DNA of 64,000 nucleotides from Anaspis maculata. Taxonomy: Eukaryota; Arthropoda; Insecta; Coleoptera; Scraptiidae. Every line of letters starts with the position of its first letter. Position 1 is the stretch's first letter. Below the pieces are notes generated by a model that searched no databases, was not told the DNA's origin, and was given only the letters and a program-made list of their open reading frames with translations. A program made the translations under genes and the position numbers. Where the stretch lies: contig OX421968.1 in NCBI GenBank assembly GCA_949128115.1, positions 1,550,001 through 1,614,000 of the forward strand, read 5' to 3'. This document shows, one piece after another, positions 8,473 through 19,700 of the stretch.

Positions 8473-11400
8473 ATGGACGCAACTTTATCGTCCATCGCGA
8501 TAGCTATTGCGCGCCTTGAGCCCCTTCTGGAACAAGGCGTCACAGCTACCACCGAGCCAAGCCTCCAACCGGCATTTTTAGCCACGTTTGACATTGCGGC
8601 GGAAATTTACAACGGTTTCAAGAGCACGGTCAACACTGCCCCTCTCCCCAGTGCCTCCGAGGAGCAGAAGGCTACATTTCTTGAACGTACACTCCGGGCA
8701 GACAGCTTGTATGGCAAACTTGCTGCGGTAAAAGCCTCGTTTGCGAATTCAGAGCCGACTTCCTCGCTCTCTCGCCAAGCCTCGCAAACTTGGTTCGAGA
8801 CAGGCCGGAGCAATGTCCGATTGCCAAAAATCGCGTTGCCGTTGTTCGACGGAAAGTTAAAATCATGGCCACCATACTATGATCTATTCACGGCGTTAAT
8901 ACACAGAAACCAGTCTCTCTCAGATATTGAACGGTTTCAGTATCTGATCTCGTCTTTATCTGGTGAACCTCTCTCAATGGTTAAACACCTGCCATTGACG
9001 GGAGATAATTACATAATTGCGTTCGACTCGTTGGTTGAGAGATACCAGAACGACCGCGTGCTAGTCACTTTTTACTGGCAGTCGATGATGAACGCCTCCT
9101 CCGTCACATCTGACTCCGCGCAAGCGCTTCGCCATCTTGTGAACACGTTCAACGAAAATTTAGTGGCGCTCGAGCAGTATCCGCATATCGACCTGTGGGA
9201 TTTCACCCTGTCGAGCATGCTGCTCCAGAAACTCGATGAGTCGACGCGAAAACGTTTCGAGGTGCAGTCAGCTGGCACCCCCTTCCCCAAATACGAAGAC
9301 GTCAAGTCTTTTGTGCTCGACCAATGCAAGGCTTTCGAGGCAACTGCCTTAAATTCTAAAACGCAATCGAACTCCCGCTCCACACGGGCAAACACCGTTA
9401 CCGTGAAGCCCGAGGTCAGCCGCAAGTCGTGGGCCTCACATACGTTGGTGTCTCAGACTTCATCTGCCCCAGCGACGTCGCATGAGTCAGCATGTTCTCA
9501 TTGTGGGGCGAGAAGTCATAGAGTCACCGCGTGCAAGACTTTTCTGTCAATGTCCCCAAATGACAGATATTTGGCGGTCAAACAGAAAAGGCTCTGTCTC
9601 AACTGCTTGAGCACCAATCACGGCGCTCCAAAATGTCCATCGTCGTATTCGTGTCGGCAGTGCCACGCAAGGCATCACACCTTGCTGCACTTCCCCAAGC
9701 CACATAGAACTGCAGGTCATGAGTCACCCAGTTCTTTATCGAATCCAGTTGAATTACCGCAAATCGTTTCCCCTGGTCTTCCAGAAAATGTCGCGAATTC
9801 GGTGACGAATCTCGCCTCAAGCCTCAAGGCAGCTCATGTTTTGTTGGCCACGGCAATCGTTCACGTTCGTGACCGGTGGGGAGGCTACCAAAGTCTCCGT
9901 GCGCTCATAGACCCTGCCAGTCAGGCATCGTTTATTTTGGACTCCTGCGTGCGCAAATTGGGTCTATCCCCATCAAATCACAATGTGCCCGTTTTTGGCT
10001 TGGGTCTCACCCCCGCCAATTCGACGTGTGGCACAGTCACTTGCCAGGTCAAGGCTGATGATGAGTCTCTCCCAATCCCTGAATTGGAGTTAATTGTCCT
10101 GCGCAGGATTTGTGGTAACCTGCCAGACACCGCTTTGAACCCGGATCAATTCCACTTGAACTTATCGAATCTGGCGGATCCCACATGGTTCAAGCCAGGC
10201 CCCATTCAAGTGTTGTTGGGCGCCGACGTTTATCCGTCAGTCGTGAAAGAGGGAATCGTCTCGTCAGGTCCGTCACAGCCTGTTGCCATAAACACCATTT
10301 TTGGCTGGGCTCTTCTCGGTCCCTTTCAAACCCCGTCAAAACCTCTGCATTCCTTTTTGGTTTGCACTCCAACTGGAATCGACGAGTCTCTGCACAAATT
10401 TTGGGAAGTAGAGGAAATCTCGTCACCATCGTCCAAAACACGTTTGTCCCCAGATGATGAACGTGCAGAAATTTGTTTCCGGGACTCTGTCTACCGTTGT
10501 CCGTCAGGTCGTTTTGGGGTTTCGCTTCCCTTCAAAAGGGAGTCCCCCACCTTTGAACATTGCAGGTTTATGGCTGACCGCCGTTGGTTAGCTATCGAAC
10601 GTCGCCTGGTCCGTCAGGACACACTCCGTGATCTGTACATAGCATTCATGCGCGACTACCTCGACCTAGGTCACATGACCTTGCTGGACGCAGAACCTCC
10701 AGATTCTGAGGCGTATTACATCCCTCATCATCCGATCGTCAAGATCGAAGACGACAAGCCGAAAATTCGCGTCGTTTTTGATGCTTCGGCGCAAGCGCCG
10801 AATCATTTATCTCTCAACGAGACGCTTCTCGTCGGTCCTAAGTTACAACAGGACATAGCAGCTTTGCTACTGCAGTTTCGGTGTGAGCCGATCGTTTTTA
10901 CTTGTGACATCCGTCAGATGTATCGGCAGATACTTATCTCGCCCGAACATCGCAAGTATCAACTCATTCGCTTTCGTTTCTCCCCTGATCGACCCATTGA
11001 AACGTACCAATTGAACACCATTACATATGGTGTTTCTTCGGCACCGTTTCTAGCGGTTCGCACGTTGCTTCACTTGGCAGAACAAAGCGCCTCGAAGTTT
11101 CCATTGGCTTCGCAGGCAATTCGCCGTAATTTGTATGTAGACGATCTACTTTGCGGTGCGAACTCCGTGGAATCAGCACGGGAATTACAAACGCAGCTAA
11201 TCAACCTGCTCCAATCGGGTTGCTTTGAATTGCGCAAGTGGGCAAGCAATCACCCTGATGTGCTGCAAGACATACCACTTGATCACGTTCGAACTCAGCC
11301 GTCCACTTTCAGTGACGTTGCTGACAATACTGTAAAAATTCTTGGCCTCCAGTGGCGAGCGGCAACAGACACCTTTTCATTCACGGTTCATCCAAATGAA

Positions 11401-13671
11401 CTACCGTGCACAAAACGGTCCATCTTGTCGGAGGTGGCTCGGATTTACGATCCGCTCGGCTTTCTGTGCCCTGTTGCATTTTTCGCCAAACATTTAATCC
11501 AACGGTTATGGAAACTTGGCCTTGATTGGGACGACACCCCTCCAGACATCGTATGTCAGCAGTGGTTGCGTTTTCAATCCGAGCTATCGCAACTTTCGCG
11601 GTTGCAAATTCCACGGCATACTTTTCCGTCGCCTGCAGACAGGTGCCAGTTGCACGCCTTTTGCGACGCATCTGAATCTGGGTACGCGAGCGTGTTGTAC
11701 GTTCGTTACCTTCGAAATGGTGTTCCCACCATTCGTCTCCTAACCGCCAAATCAAAGGTGGCTCCAGTCAAATTGCTGACCGTACCCCGTCTCGAATTGT
11801 GTGCAGCGGTCCTACTTTCCAATCTCGTTGCCTTCACCGTTGCAGCGCTCGCAGGAACCGTACAGTTCGATGCCATATTTGCGTGGACCGATTCTACGGT
11901 TGTTCTCAGCTGGCTGCGTTCCTCTTCGCACCGCTGGAAAACATTTGTTGCTCACCGTGTTGAGCATATTCAACAGCGTGTCCCGCCTCAGTGTTGGAGA
12001 CATGTCTCAACATCGGACAATCCCGCCGACCCAGCTTCGCGCGGATTGTTTCCCAAAGACATGCTTTCGTGCTCCCTCTGGTGGTCTGGCCCACCTTTTC
12101 TGTCATCAGCGGATGACACATGGCCGGATGACAAATTCTCCGTGTCCTCCCCAGACATTGCGTCTGAAGAGCGAAAGCTCGCTTTGGTCGTGCGTGTGCC
12201 GCAGCCGCCGCCGATTGACATCGACGACCTCTTTTTGCGCATATCCTCCTTACGGAAGATTCAGGGCGCTGTCGCCTATTTCTATCGGTTCTGCAAATGC
12301 AAGTCCGATGAGAAGTTCACAGAACCTCTCTCGGATACAGAACTCCATTTTGCCTTGTTGTACATTGTCAAACATGTACAGCAGAAGGTATTTGCCGTCG
12401 AAATCGCGTCGTTACGCAACGGCAAACCCTGTTCAAGACCCTTTCGAAAACTTTCACCCTTTCTCGATCGTGACGATGTTCTCCGCGTCGGCGGACGTTT
12501 GAAGCATTGTCATGAGTTGCCATTTGCAACCAGACACCCTGCTCTTCTTCCATCTCGTCACGTCTTGACAGGACTCGTCATTCGACAAGTTCATTCCCGA
12601 CATTGCCACCCGGGACTCAACAATACCTGCTATCTCCTGCAGCAAAATTTTTGGATATTGTCCACGCGACGCGCGGTACGGCACTACCTTGCATCGTGTT
12701 ACCGGTGCTTCCGGACTAAGCCGCAAACTTTTTCTCCCACCATGGGCGACCTCCCCTCGGCGCGAATTTCTCAGCTAAAACCTTTTAGCTGCGTCGGGCT
12801 CGACTATGGTGGCCCTTTTCCAATCCTCATGTCACGCGCTCGCGGTGTCAGAACTACGAAGGCGTACATCTGTCTTTTCGTGTGCTTCGCCACCAAGGCA
12901 TTGCACGTCGAGGTTGCCTCCGATCTCTCAACAGATGCTTTCCTCGCTGCCTTGCGCAGATTCATTGCCCGGCGCGGTCGTTGCTCCACCATCTATAGTG
13001 ACAATGGCACAAACTTTGTCGGAGCTCATAGGCAATTGACGATGTCAATGCAACTCGCCGCGGAATCCGAAGCCATCACTTGGCGCTTCATTCCTCCCTC
13101 CAGTCCCCACTTTGGCGGGCTGTGGGAAAGCGGCATAAAAGCTGTCAAAACTCATCTATCTCGCGTGATAGGTGATCAAATACTCACCTTTGAAGAGCTG
13201 ACCACGTTGGTCACCCAAGTTGAAGCGTTGCTCAACTCACGGCCACTTTCGGAGCTGGGCTCGGATCCAAATGATCTGTGCCCATTGACGCCTGGTCATT
13301 TTTTGACGCTCGAGCCGTTAACGGCCCCACCTGACCCAGATTTGTCCCACCTCAAGATCAGCAGGTTGTCGCGATGGCAGTTGGTCCAATCCATGCAACA
13401 GCGTTTCTGGGCGCGTTGGCGCGACGAATATCTACACACGCTGTACCAACGCGGCAAGTGGCACAAGTCACGTCACCTTGAATCCGCAGATGTGGGGTCT
13501 TTAGTCCTCATCAAGGACGAAAACGCTCCCCCTCTGAAGTGGAGGTTAGGCAGAATTTCAAAACTCTTCCCCGGCAAAGATGGCATTTGTCGTGTCGCAG
13601 ATGTCCGTACTCAACGCGACGTTCTGCGACGCCCAATGGTCAAACTTTGTCCCCTCCCTTCAGGACAGTGA
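8473..13671 (+). CDS. gag-pol: Gag-Pol polyprotein of the BEL/Pao element (1732 aa)
   Basis: One uninterrupted frame, with the start taken at ATG 8473 (MDATLSSIAIAIARL). Gag has a DUF1759-like region from about residue 117. CCHC knuckles follow at about 341 (CSHCGARSHRVTAC) and 375 (CLNCLSTNHGAPKC), then CRQCHARHH. The protease-like active site is at 480-483 and reads DPAS rather than the usual D-S/T-G. Reverse transcriptase spans about 745-900 with FTCDIRQMYRQ (D812) and YVDD at 888-891. RNase H has CDAS (D1065), LELCAAVL, TDSTVV and NPADPASRG. Integrase has an H-H-C-C zinc region near 1373-1405 and acidic residues D1444, D1510 and E1552, followed by a DUF5641-type C-terminus. The length and order are usual for BEL/Pao. 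No stop or frameshift is seen. Confidence 0.96.
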   Translation: MDATLSSIAIAIARLEPLLEQGVTATTEPSLQPAFLATFDIAAEIYNGFKSTVNTAPLPSASEEQKATFLERTLRADSLYGKLAAVKASFANSEPTSSLSRQASQTWFETGRSNVRLPKIALPLFDGKLKSWPPYYDLFTALIHRNQSLSDIERFQYLISSLSGEPLSMVKHLPLTGDNYIIAFDSLVERYQNDRVLVTFYWQSMMNASSVTSDSAQALRHLVNTFNENLVALEQYPHIDLWDFTLSSMLLQKLDESTRKRFEVQSAGTPFPKYEDVKSFVLDQCKAFEATALNSKTQSNSRSTRANTVTVKPEVSRKSWASHTLVSQTSSAPATSHESACSHCGARSHRVTACKTFLSMSPNDRYLAVKQKRLCLNCLSTNHGAPKCPSSYSCRQCHARHHTLLHFPKPHRTAGHESPSSLSNPVELPQIVSPGLPENVANSVTNLASSLKAAHVLLATAIVHVRDRWGGYQSLRALIDPASQASFILDSCVRKLGLSPSNHNVPVFGLGLTPANSTCGTVTCQVKADDESLPIPELELIVLRRICGNLPDTALNPDQFHLNLSNLADPTWFKPGPIQVLLGADVYPSVVKEGIVSSGPSQPVAINTIFGWALLGPFQTPSKPLHSFLVCTPTGIDESLHKFWEVEEISSPSSKTRLSPDDERAEICFRDSVYRCPSGRFGVSLPFKRESPTFEHCRFMADRRWLAIERRLVRQDTLRDLYIAFMRDYLDLGHMTLLDAEPPDSEAYYIPHHPIVKIEDDKPKIRVVFDASAQAPNHLSLNETLLVGPKLQQDIAALLLQFRCEPIVFTCDIRQMYRQILISPEHRKYQLIRFRFSPDRPIETYQLNTITYGVSSAPFLAVRTLLHLAEQSASKFPLASQAIRRNLYVDDLLCGANSVESARELQTQLINLLQSGCFELRKWASNHPDVLQDIPLDHVRTQPSTFSDVADNTVKILGLQWRAATDTFSFTVHPNELPCTKRSILSEVARIYDPLGFLCPVAFFAKHLIQRLWKLGLDWDDTPPDIVCQQWLRFQSELSQLSRLQIPRHTFPSPADRCQLHAFCDASESGYASVLYVRYLRNGVPTIRLLTAKSKVAPVKLLTVPRLELCAAVLLSNLVAFTVAALAGTVQFDAIFAWTDSTVVLSWLRSSSHRWKTFVAHRVEHIQQRVPPQCWRHVSTSDNPADPASRGLFPKDMLSCSLWWSGPPFLSSADDTWPDDKFSVSSPDIASEERKLALVVRVPQPPPIDIDDLFLRISSLRKIQGAVAYFYRFCKCKSDEKFTEPLSDTELHFALLYIVKHVQQKVFAVEIASLRNGKPCSRPFRKLSPFLDRDDVLRVGGRLKHCHELPFATRHPALLPSRHVLTGLVIRQVHSRHCHPGLNNTCYLLQQNFWILSTRRAVRHYLASCYRCFRTKPQTFSPTMGDLPSARISQLKPFSCVGLDYGGPFPILMSRARGVRTTKAYICLFVCFATKALHVEVASDLSTDAFLAALRRFIARRGRCSTIYSDNGTNFVGAHRQLTMSMQLAAESEAITWRFIPPSSPHFGGLWESGIKAVKTHLSRVIGDQILTFEELTTLVTQVEALLNSRPLSELGSDPNDLCPLTPGHFLTLEPLTAPPDPDLSHLKISRLSRWQLVQSMQQRFWARWRDEYLHTLYQRGKWHKSRHLESADVGSLVLIKDENAPPLKWRLGRISKLFPGKDGICRVADVRTQRDVLRRPMVKLCPLPSGQ

Positions 13672-13779
13672 GCATTCTGTGTTTTCACTTCCGTCATTGT
13701 TTTCACTATGCTCTTTCTTTTTGTATCATGTTTGATTTCATTAATTTTTGAACTTTGAAAATACCCCGAGTGGTATTTT

Positions 13780-13790
13780 GGTGGGGAGTA
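13780..13790 (+). promoter_or_regulatory. Polypurine tract of the BEL/Pao element
   Basis: GGTGGGGAGTA abuts the first base of the 3' LTR, the position required for the plus-strand primer. The stretch 13672-13779 between the Gag-Pol stop and this tract is short and has no envelope frame. Confidence 0.8.
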
Positions 13791-14743
13791 TGTCTCGGCC
13801 CCGTTCATTGAAAACTGCATTCGTGTGCATTGAGGGTATGCAACCCAAAATATCCCTGTGTCGTCCAAGTCCTCACCCCTCACCCCCTGTTCGGTGTGCC
13901 TGGCACTTGGCTGTCAGGCGCAAGCGTAAACGAGCTCCAGCACTTTCTTCGGCCGTCTTCGGCATTCTTTCCGCTCGTGCCTTTGCCGCTTCGTTCGAAG
14001 CGGCGTTGATCTCCGTACGTCGAGCGGGAAGCCACGCCGTCTTTTTTTGGTCATCGTTCTCGCGGCCATCTTGTCGTGCCATCGGCGTACATTCGTACTC
14101 GACCAGAAGCCCATCCAAGGCCCATCGCGTCCGATAGTGACTCCTGGAGGAGCTCTGCAGCATCTCCAAGTCCAGAAAGCGGCAGTTTTCACCGCTTTCA
14201 CCGGGGAGCGGCTTGGATCAGCCAGCCGCACACAAAGCTCCAGTTTCGGACGGGATCGAGTCGTTCGTCCGCCATTTTGGTGACGAACACGGGCACTCGT
14301 GCATTTCACCAGGAAATCCACCACCAGAACGGCCATCCACCACGACGCCGCCTTCGGACTCCGCCAGGACGACGCCGCCACCGAATAAGATCCCGTAAGT
14401 TCCATATTTTCCATTGTTTTTACCATTTACCGTTTATTCCCGTTTGCCGGGGTGTATACCTTCAGTGCAGTTCGTCTCGTTTTCAGGACGCCACTCGGCG
14501 CCAGCGAATCTGCCCCCGATCAGAACCACTCGGATTTTTCATTTCATTTAATTCACATTGTTTTTTTTTATTGTTTTGTAATTCTGTCTGTTTGTGTTTT
14601 TTTCTTTGTTTTGCATTAAAGTTTTTGATTGTTGTTGTGAATTTTATTTCTGACTGTCGCTTGCTGCTTTCCTAATCCAAGAGTTATTGTTTTAATGCAG
14701 CCTTCATCGGAAGGCTGCCGTCTTTATGTGTACCGCGCTAACA
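13791..14743 (+). repeat. 3' LTR of the BEL/Pao element
   Basis: This 953-bp repeat begins TGTCTCGG and ends GCTAACA, followed by the target duplication TCAAG. It lacks the 10-bp duplication present in the 5' LTR near 7438. Because both LTRs are copied from one template at insertion, the tiny divergence indicates a young insertion. Confidence 0.96.
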
Positions 14744-14748
14744 TCAAG

Positions 14749-15267
14749 TTTTCATAATTTCAGTGAATGTTTGGGGCTTCAAAATGATTGCGAAAGGTGT
14801 GATTTACGATTGAATGTATACAGAATAATGTACGCATCAGGAAACGTATGTGCCAGTGGATGAACATTGTGGCGAAAAAGCTGGAAAATGTCAATTTCGC
14901 AGGTAATAAATTTCGTAGACTTCTGGATAATCAAGTAGCGTGCGATTTTCAGAAATATCACACTTGTCTACTAGACACACTGAGCTGAAATAATATTATC
15001 CTAGGGACTGCTGGGAAAGAAGATGGCATGGAAGAAATATTTTATATGTTTTAATTTTTATATTCATTTTTACAATGTTTATATATTACCTTCATTTTGA
15101 GTTGGATTGATACTTCAAGGTGCATTTTTTGGATTCATTTATGATGGTAGATTTCAACAAGTAATTGTGTGTCGCGACTCCTTTTGCAAAATGAACTTGA
15201 ATTTGGAGAGGACCTATAATGGCCATTTTGAATGTGTTAAAACAATAACACTTTTTTACTGTGTATA
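14749..15267. other. No gene recognised
   Basis: This stretch is AT-rich. Without the BEL/Pao insertion it would join the sequence before 7258. I see no supportable frame, RNA gene or repeat family here. Confidence 0.4.
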
Positions 15268-15633
15268 CAGGGTGTCAAAGTTAATTTTTTTCAGTTTTCA
15301 AAATTTTGGAACTTGAGAACCGTTTAATCATAGTAGCTGAAATTTAGCATAGACTGGTTTGTCGGAACCATCTACCTACCTGCCAAATTTTGAAAGAATC
15401 CAACCAGTGGCGTAGAAGCTATAGGAGGTCATTATTTTGGAAGCATCTGTAGAACCTTGATAAATAATGACCCTCCATAACTCCTACGCCACTGATTGGA
15501 CTCTTTCAAAATTTGGCAGGTAGGTATACGGTTCCGACAAACCAGCCTATGCTGAATTTCAGCTACTATGGTTAAACGGTTCTCAAGTTACAAAATTTTG
15601 AAAACCGAAAAAAATTAACTCTTGACACCCTGT
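15268..15633. mobile_element. Foldback MITE, CAGGGTGTCAA termini, TA target duplication
   Basis: Left CAGGGTGTCAAAGTTAATTT is mirrored by AAATTAACTCTTGACACCCTG on the right (first 20 bases shown for each comparison). TA lies on both sides (15266-15267 and 15634-15635). The centre is near 15450, and the arms are about 170 bp with few mismatches. Arm-like relatives occur near 6400-6640. Another CACCCTGTATAC end is at about 15735, but its partner is not found. Confidence 0.85.
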
Positions 15634-16362
15634 ATCTTTCTTAGGAAACGAGTGAAAGGCATGTATGTTATATTTTTCGGAATCAGGAGGATGAGGAGAA
15701 TTTTATCCCAAAGTTTGCTCGATTAAAACTGAAACACCCTGTATACTGGCGGTGAAATCATAAAGCGGTCAAATATAAATTTTTTGTTGGGTGCACAAGG
15801 AAATGAAAACGGCTTGGCCAACGCCGTTTCGATAGCGCAAAAGGTTCGCAATCTCCTTTCGGCACACGAACGAACGGTCCTTGGGCTTTAGATTCGAGTA
15901 ATTTAACTGATTTATTCCACATCTTTATTGTTCATTGATAGCAATCAAAGCTAAAATTTTGGAATTGTATTTCCAACAGCGAATGGCAATATCCATTTTA
16001 AAGCAGTGTTTGCTTCTTTCCGTAATATAGGTACCAGCAGCGAATTTATTCCCTTCAGCCGTCTCTTACGGCTCAATTTCATGTTTGAGGTGCAAAGTTA
16101 GAACAGCATGACTGCTAAATGCAGGACTCTGATTAGTTGTTGAAAGTTCTTGTAATGCGCCGTTACCATGGTCATTCTCACTTATACGATGGTCTTAGCC
16201 GCAACATGAAAAAATCTAGATCTCGTTTCGATTTCGAGATAACGTTCGCTAGTGAAATTCTAGAACGAGATCAAGCATGGCAAGAACTCGGCCCCACTGT
16301 CTGGTGGGGTCTATTTATTTGAATTGATGCATTTCACTAGTAACGGGACGAGACCGAGATTA
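15634..16362. other. No gene recognised
   Basis: This stretch holds the MITE-like end AAACACCCTGTATAC near 15727-15741 and otherwise nothing that I recognise. Short frames here have no domain or splice support. Confidence 0.35.
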
Positions 16363-16741
16363 GACAGGCTGTACCACGAGGTAACCGACATAGCTCGAAG
16401 GTACATGTACTTTTTCGAGGCACATCAGAATCTGCATTCGAAATTTTCCCAATGTCTTCCGTTTCTGATATACAGGCTGATTTATGTGTTCAACCGAAAA
16501 CTTTGATTGGCCATATCTCAGGAATAGATCAATGGAATCGATTGAAATTTTGCAGCTGGTATTCTAATGCTAAGGGCCTTTTCAGTGCCCTCTTCATTTA
16601 TGAAAAGAAAATAGGACCGTACTCAAAACTTTTTTTTTTTTAATTTATTTGTCGCCTCGATAACCAGATCATTGGCGGTATTCATTTGATACATTTGAAC
16701 ATGTGTTCACATATTTGATTTTTATCAGTGAAATTTGATGA

Positions 16742-19700
16742 TTACATTTTGTTTATTAAATCTGTCATTTTCAAAAATTCTACAATCTTGCTGGGGTCCT
16801 CGTAGGATAATGCCGTTTCCAGTGTGTCTGGGATGTTGAATTTCGTCTGATGTCTTCATATTTCTGACAGTGGATCATGATGTGTTCGACTGTGAGTCTA
16901 GTTTCACATTGATCGCATATTGGAGGTGGAAGTCTTTCGAATATGTGAGTATGAGTCAGTCGGGTATGTCCCAAACTTAGTCTGTTCAGGAGCACATCGT
17001 GTTTTCGAACATATGGTGGATCGCCTGCGCTGGATATAATCTTCATTGCCTGCCATTTGCTTCGGATGGAGTTTTTGATTTGTGCCGTTGCATCGTCTTG
17101 GGTCAGGACATTGCTTAGGATACCGGCTGTTCCGTTTTCTTTGGCTTCCTGGTCTGCTAGTTCGTTTCCCTCGATTCCGATATGGGATGGGCACCATATG
17201 AACTTCACTGATTTTCCCTGGTTTTTGATTTGGCGTAGTTCTTCGTGGATGTTTCTGATGATGTTGTTGTTGCTGTAGAGTTGCTGAATGCCTTTGGTGG
17301 AGCTGAGTGAGTCTGTAGTGATGGATACAGTGTTTCCTCTTGAGAGGCAACGTATCTGAGGGCAAGGAGGATGCTGTATAGCTCTGAAGTGTAGAGGCTG
17401 GAAGATGGGGGAAGTTTGTTTCCGAATTTATAGTTTTTTGTCACGAATGCTGAGCCAACTGAATCATCGATTTTGGATGCGTCGGTGTAGATTTGCTGGT
17501 AATGCTGGTGTTGTGACATGATAAGTCGGAAGTCTTGTTGGAATATCATGGGGAGTGTGTCTTCTTTCTTATGTCTGGTGAGCTCAAGACTTATTTGCGG
17601 TAGCGGGGTTTTCCAGGGAGGGGTTGAAAAATTTGGCTTGGTTGTGTTAGGGATTTCTAGATGAAGCTCGTTAAGGATGGCTTGTAACTGAAGATCTATT
17701 AAGAGTGGGCAATTTTTTATTCGAGAGGTTATTGAGAGACGAGGAAAAAAGCAATCAAAGGATGGGTGATCTTTATCTTCGGATACTTTCGTAGCGTACG
17801 TTAGCAGTGATTTCTTTCACACTAGGTCCAAGGGAGGAACGTTTGCTAAGCTTAGGAGCTTATTGATTGGACTTGTTCTTAGTGCTCCTGTTGCGAGCCT
17901 GACAGCTGTGTTCTGAATTGGGTTCAGTAGTTCTAGAGTTCTTGTTTTTGCTGATCTGTAGACAATGTTACCATAGTTGATCTTGGATAGTATCAGGGAT
18001 TTATAGATGAGGATTAGTGTTTTTCTGTCGCTTCCCCAGTCCGAGTTCGAGAGTGATTTTAAGATATTAAGCCTTTTTGAGCATTCATTCTTCAAACGCA
18101 GAATATGGGTTTTCCATGTCATTCTTCTGTCAAAAATCATCCCCAAAAACTTGACTTCTTGAGCTACAGGGATTTCTGCATCGTGTAGGGTTAGTTTCAG
18201 TGGAGTATAATCTTTCAATCTGTCAAATTGCATGCATTTTGTTTTCGTTGTTGAGAATCGGAAGCCTGTTGCGTTTGACCACTTTCCTAGTTTTTCCAGG
18301 GCTTGTTGGAGTATATGTTGAGTGGTTTTCTGGTTTTTACCCCTGTAGTAAATGCACAGGTCATCCACATACAGAGAAGATTTGATTGGGATTGAAATTT
18401 CTTTTGCAACATCGTCGATTGCAATCAAGAACAAAGTGGTACTCAAAATTGCTCCTTGTGGCACACCATTATCTTGTTGGAATCTTGAAGAAAGTGTCCC
18501 GTTCTGTCTAACGCGAAAGGTTCTGTTACTCAGAAAGTGTGTCGTGAAGTGCAATATGTTTCCGTCCAGACCATGTGATTTCATTTTCTTGAGAATGTTG
18601 TGTTTCCATGTTGTGTCATATGCTTTTTGGAGATCGAAGAAAATCGCAACTAGGTGTTGTTTCTCTTTAAATGCTGTGAGAATTTCTGTTTGCAGATTAA
18701 TAAGTTGATCGGATGTTGAGCGTTGTTGTCTAAAGCCACTTCGAGATTTTGAGATCAAGTTGTTATTTTCCAAGAACCACAAAAGTCTCTTATTAATCAT
18801 TTTCTCCATGAGTTTACAGAGGCAACAGGTGAGAGCTATCGGTCTATAATTGAGCGGGTTCTTCTTGTTCTTTCCGGGTTTTTGTATTGGAATAATTATT
18901 GCTTCTTGCCATGCTTTTGGGAAAACCTGACGTGTCCAAATGAAATTGAAAATCTCCAGTAAGTGATCTTGTGTCTCGGAAGGAAAATTTCTGATAAGTT
19001 GGAATGGGATATTATCTGGGCCTGGACTGGAATTTTTGGTGAAATTTATTGCGGTTATGTGTTCCCAGCGTGAGAAGAGTAGGTTTATTGGGTCATGATT
19101 GTCGGTGATTCTGATGGCTTCGTTTTCTGTCGTTTCTTTGTGCTGCAAAAATTCCGGTGAGTATTGCTCATCGCTGAAAGTGGTCTCGAATGTTTTTCCG
19201 ATCGCATTTACTATGTCTTTCAAGTCTGATATTATTTCTCCATTTACCTCTAGTGCCGATATTGAGCGATAAGTAGATGAGCCCTTCACTTTTTTTATTT
19301 TATCCCAAATTTCCGTTGTTGGAGTATTGCTTGTTATCGTAGATACGTAATCCTGCCAAGATTTCTTCTTGCTTGCTTTTATGGTTTGCTGTGCTTTTGC
19401 TCTGTGTTTCTTGAAGTTGATTAGGTTTTCTTGAGTCGGGAGTCGGGTGTCTTTTGAATTTATTGAAGGCCGTTTTCTTTTCTTCAATTGCGAGTTCAGA
19501 TTCCGTATTCCACCACGGAACTGGTTTTGCTTTGTTAATATGAGTGTGTTTAGGAATGCTAGCTTCAGCAGATGTCGTGACAAATGTTGTGAAATCTTCG
19601 ATGATGGTGTCTATGTTGTCTGAGGGAGAAAAATGTTTCTTATTTGTGATCCTGACCTTTTCTTGAAACAGTGTCCAGTTTGCTAGTTTGAAATTCCATT

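Larger units (their letters stand above)
7263..14743 (+). mobile_element. Complete BEL/Pao LTR retrotransposon
   Basis: Two near-identical direct repeats (7263-8224 and 13791-14743) flank one long Gag-Pol frame. A primer-binding site follows the 5' LTR and a purine tract precedes the 3' LTR. TCAAG flanks both ends (7258-7262 and 14744-14748), a 5-bp duplication typical of the group. By eye the LTRs differ by two substitutions, a 10-bp duplication (TTCGGCTTTC) in the 5' copy and one T in a homopolymer. The domain order protease, RT, RNase H, integrase is that of BEL/Pao. There is no envelope frame. The element looks recently inserted and possibly active. Confidence 0.97.

Noticed and set aside
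13672..13779. Envelope gene after Gag-Pol in the BEL/Pao element
   Set aside because: Only about 110 bp separate the Gag-Pol stop from the purine tract.
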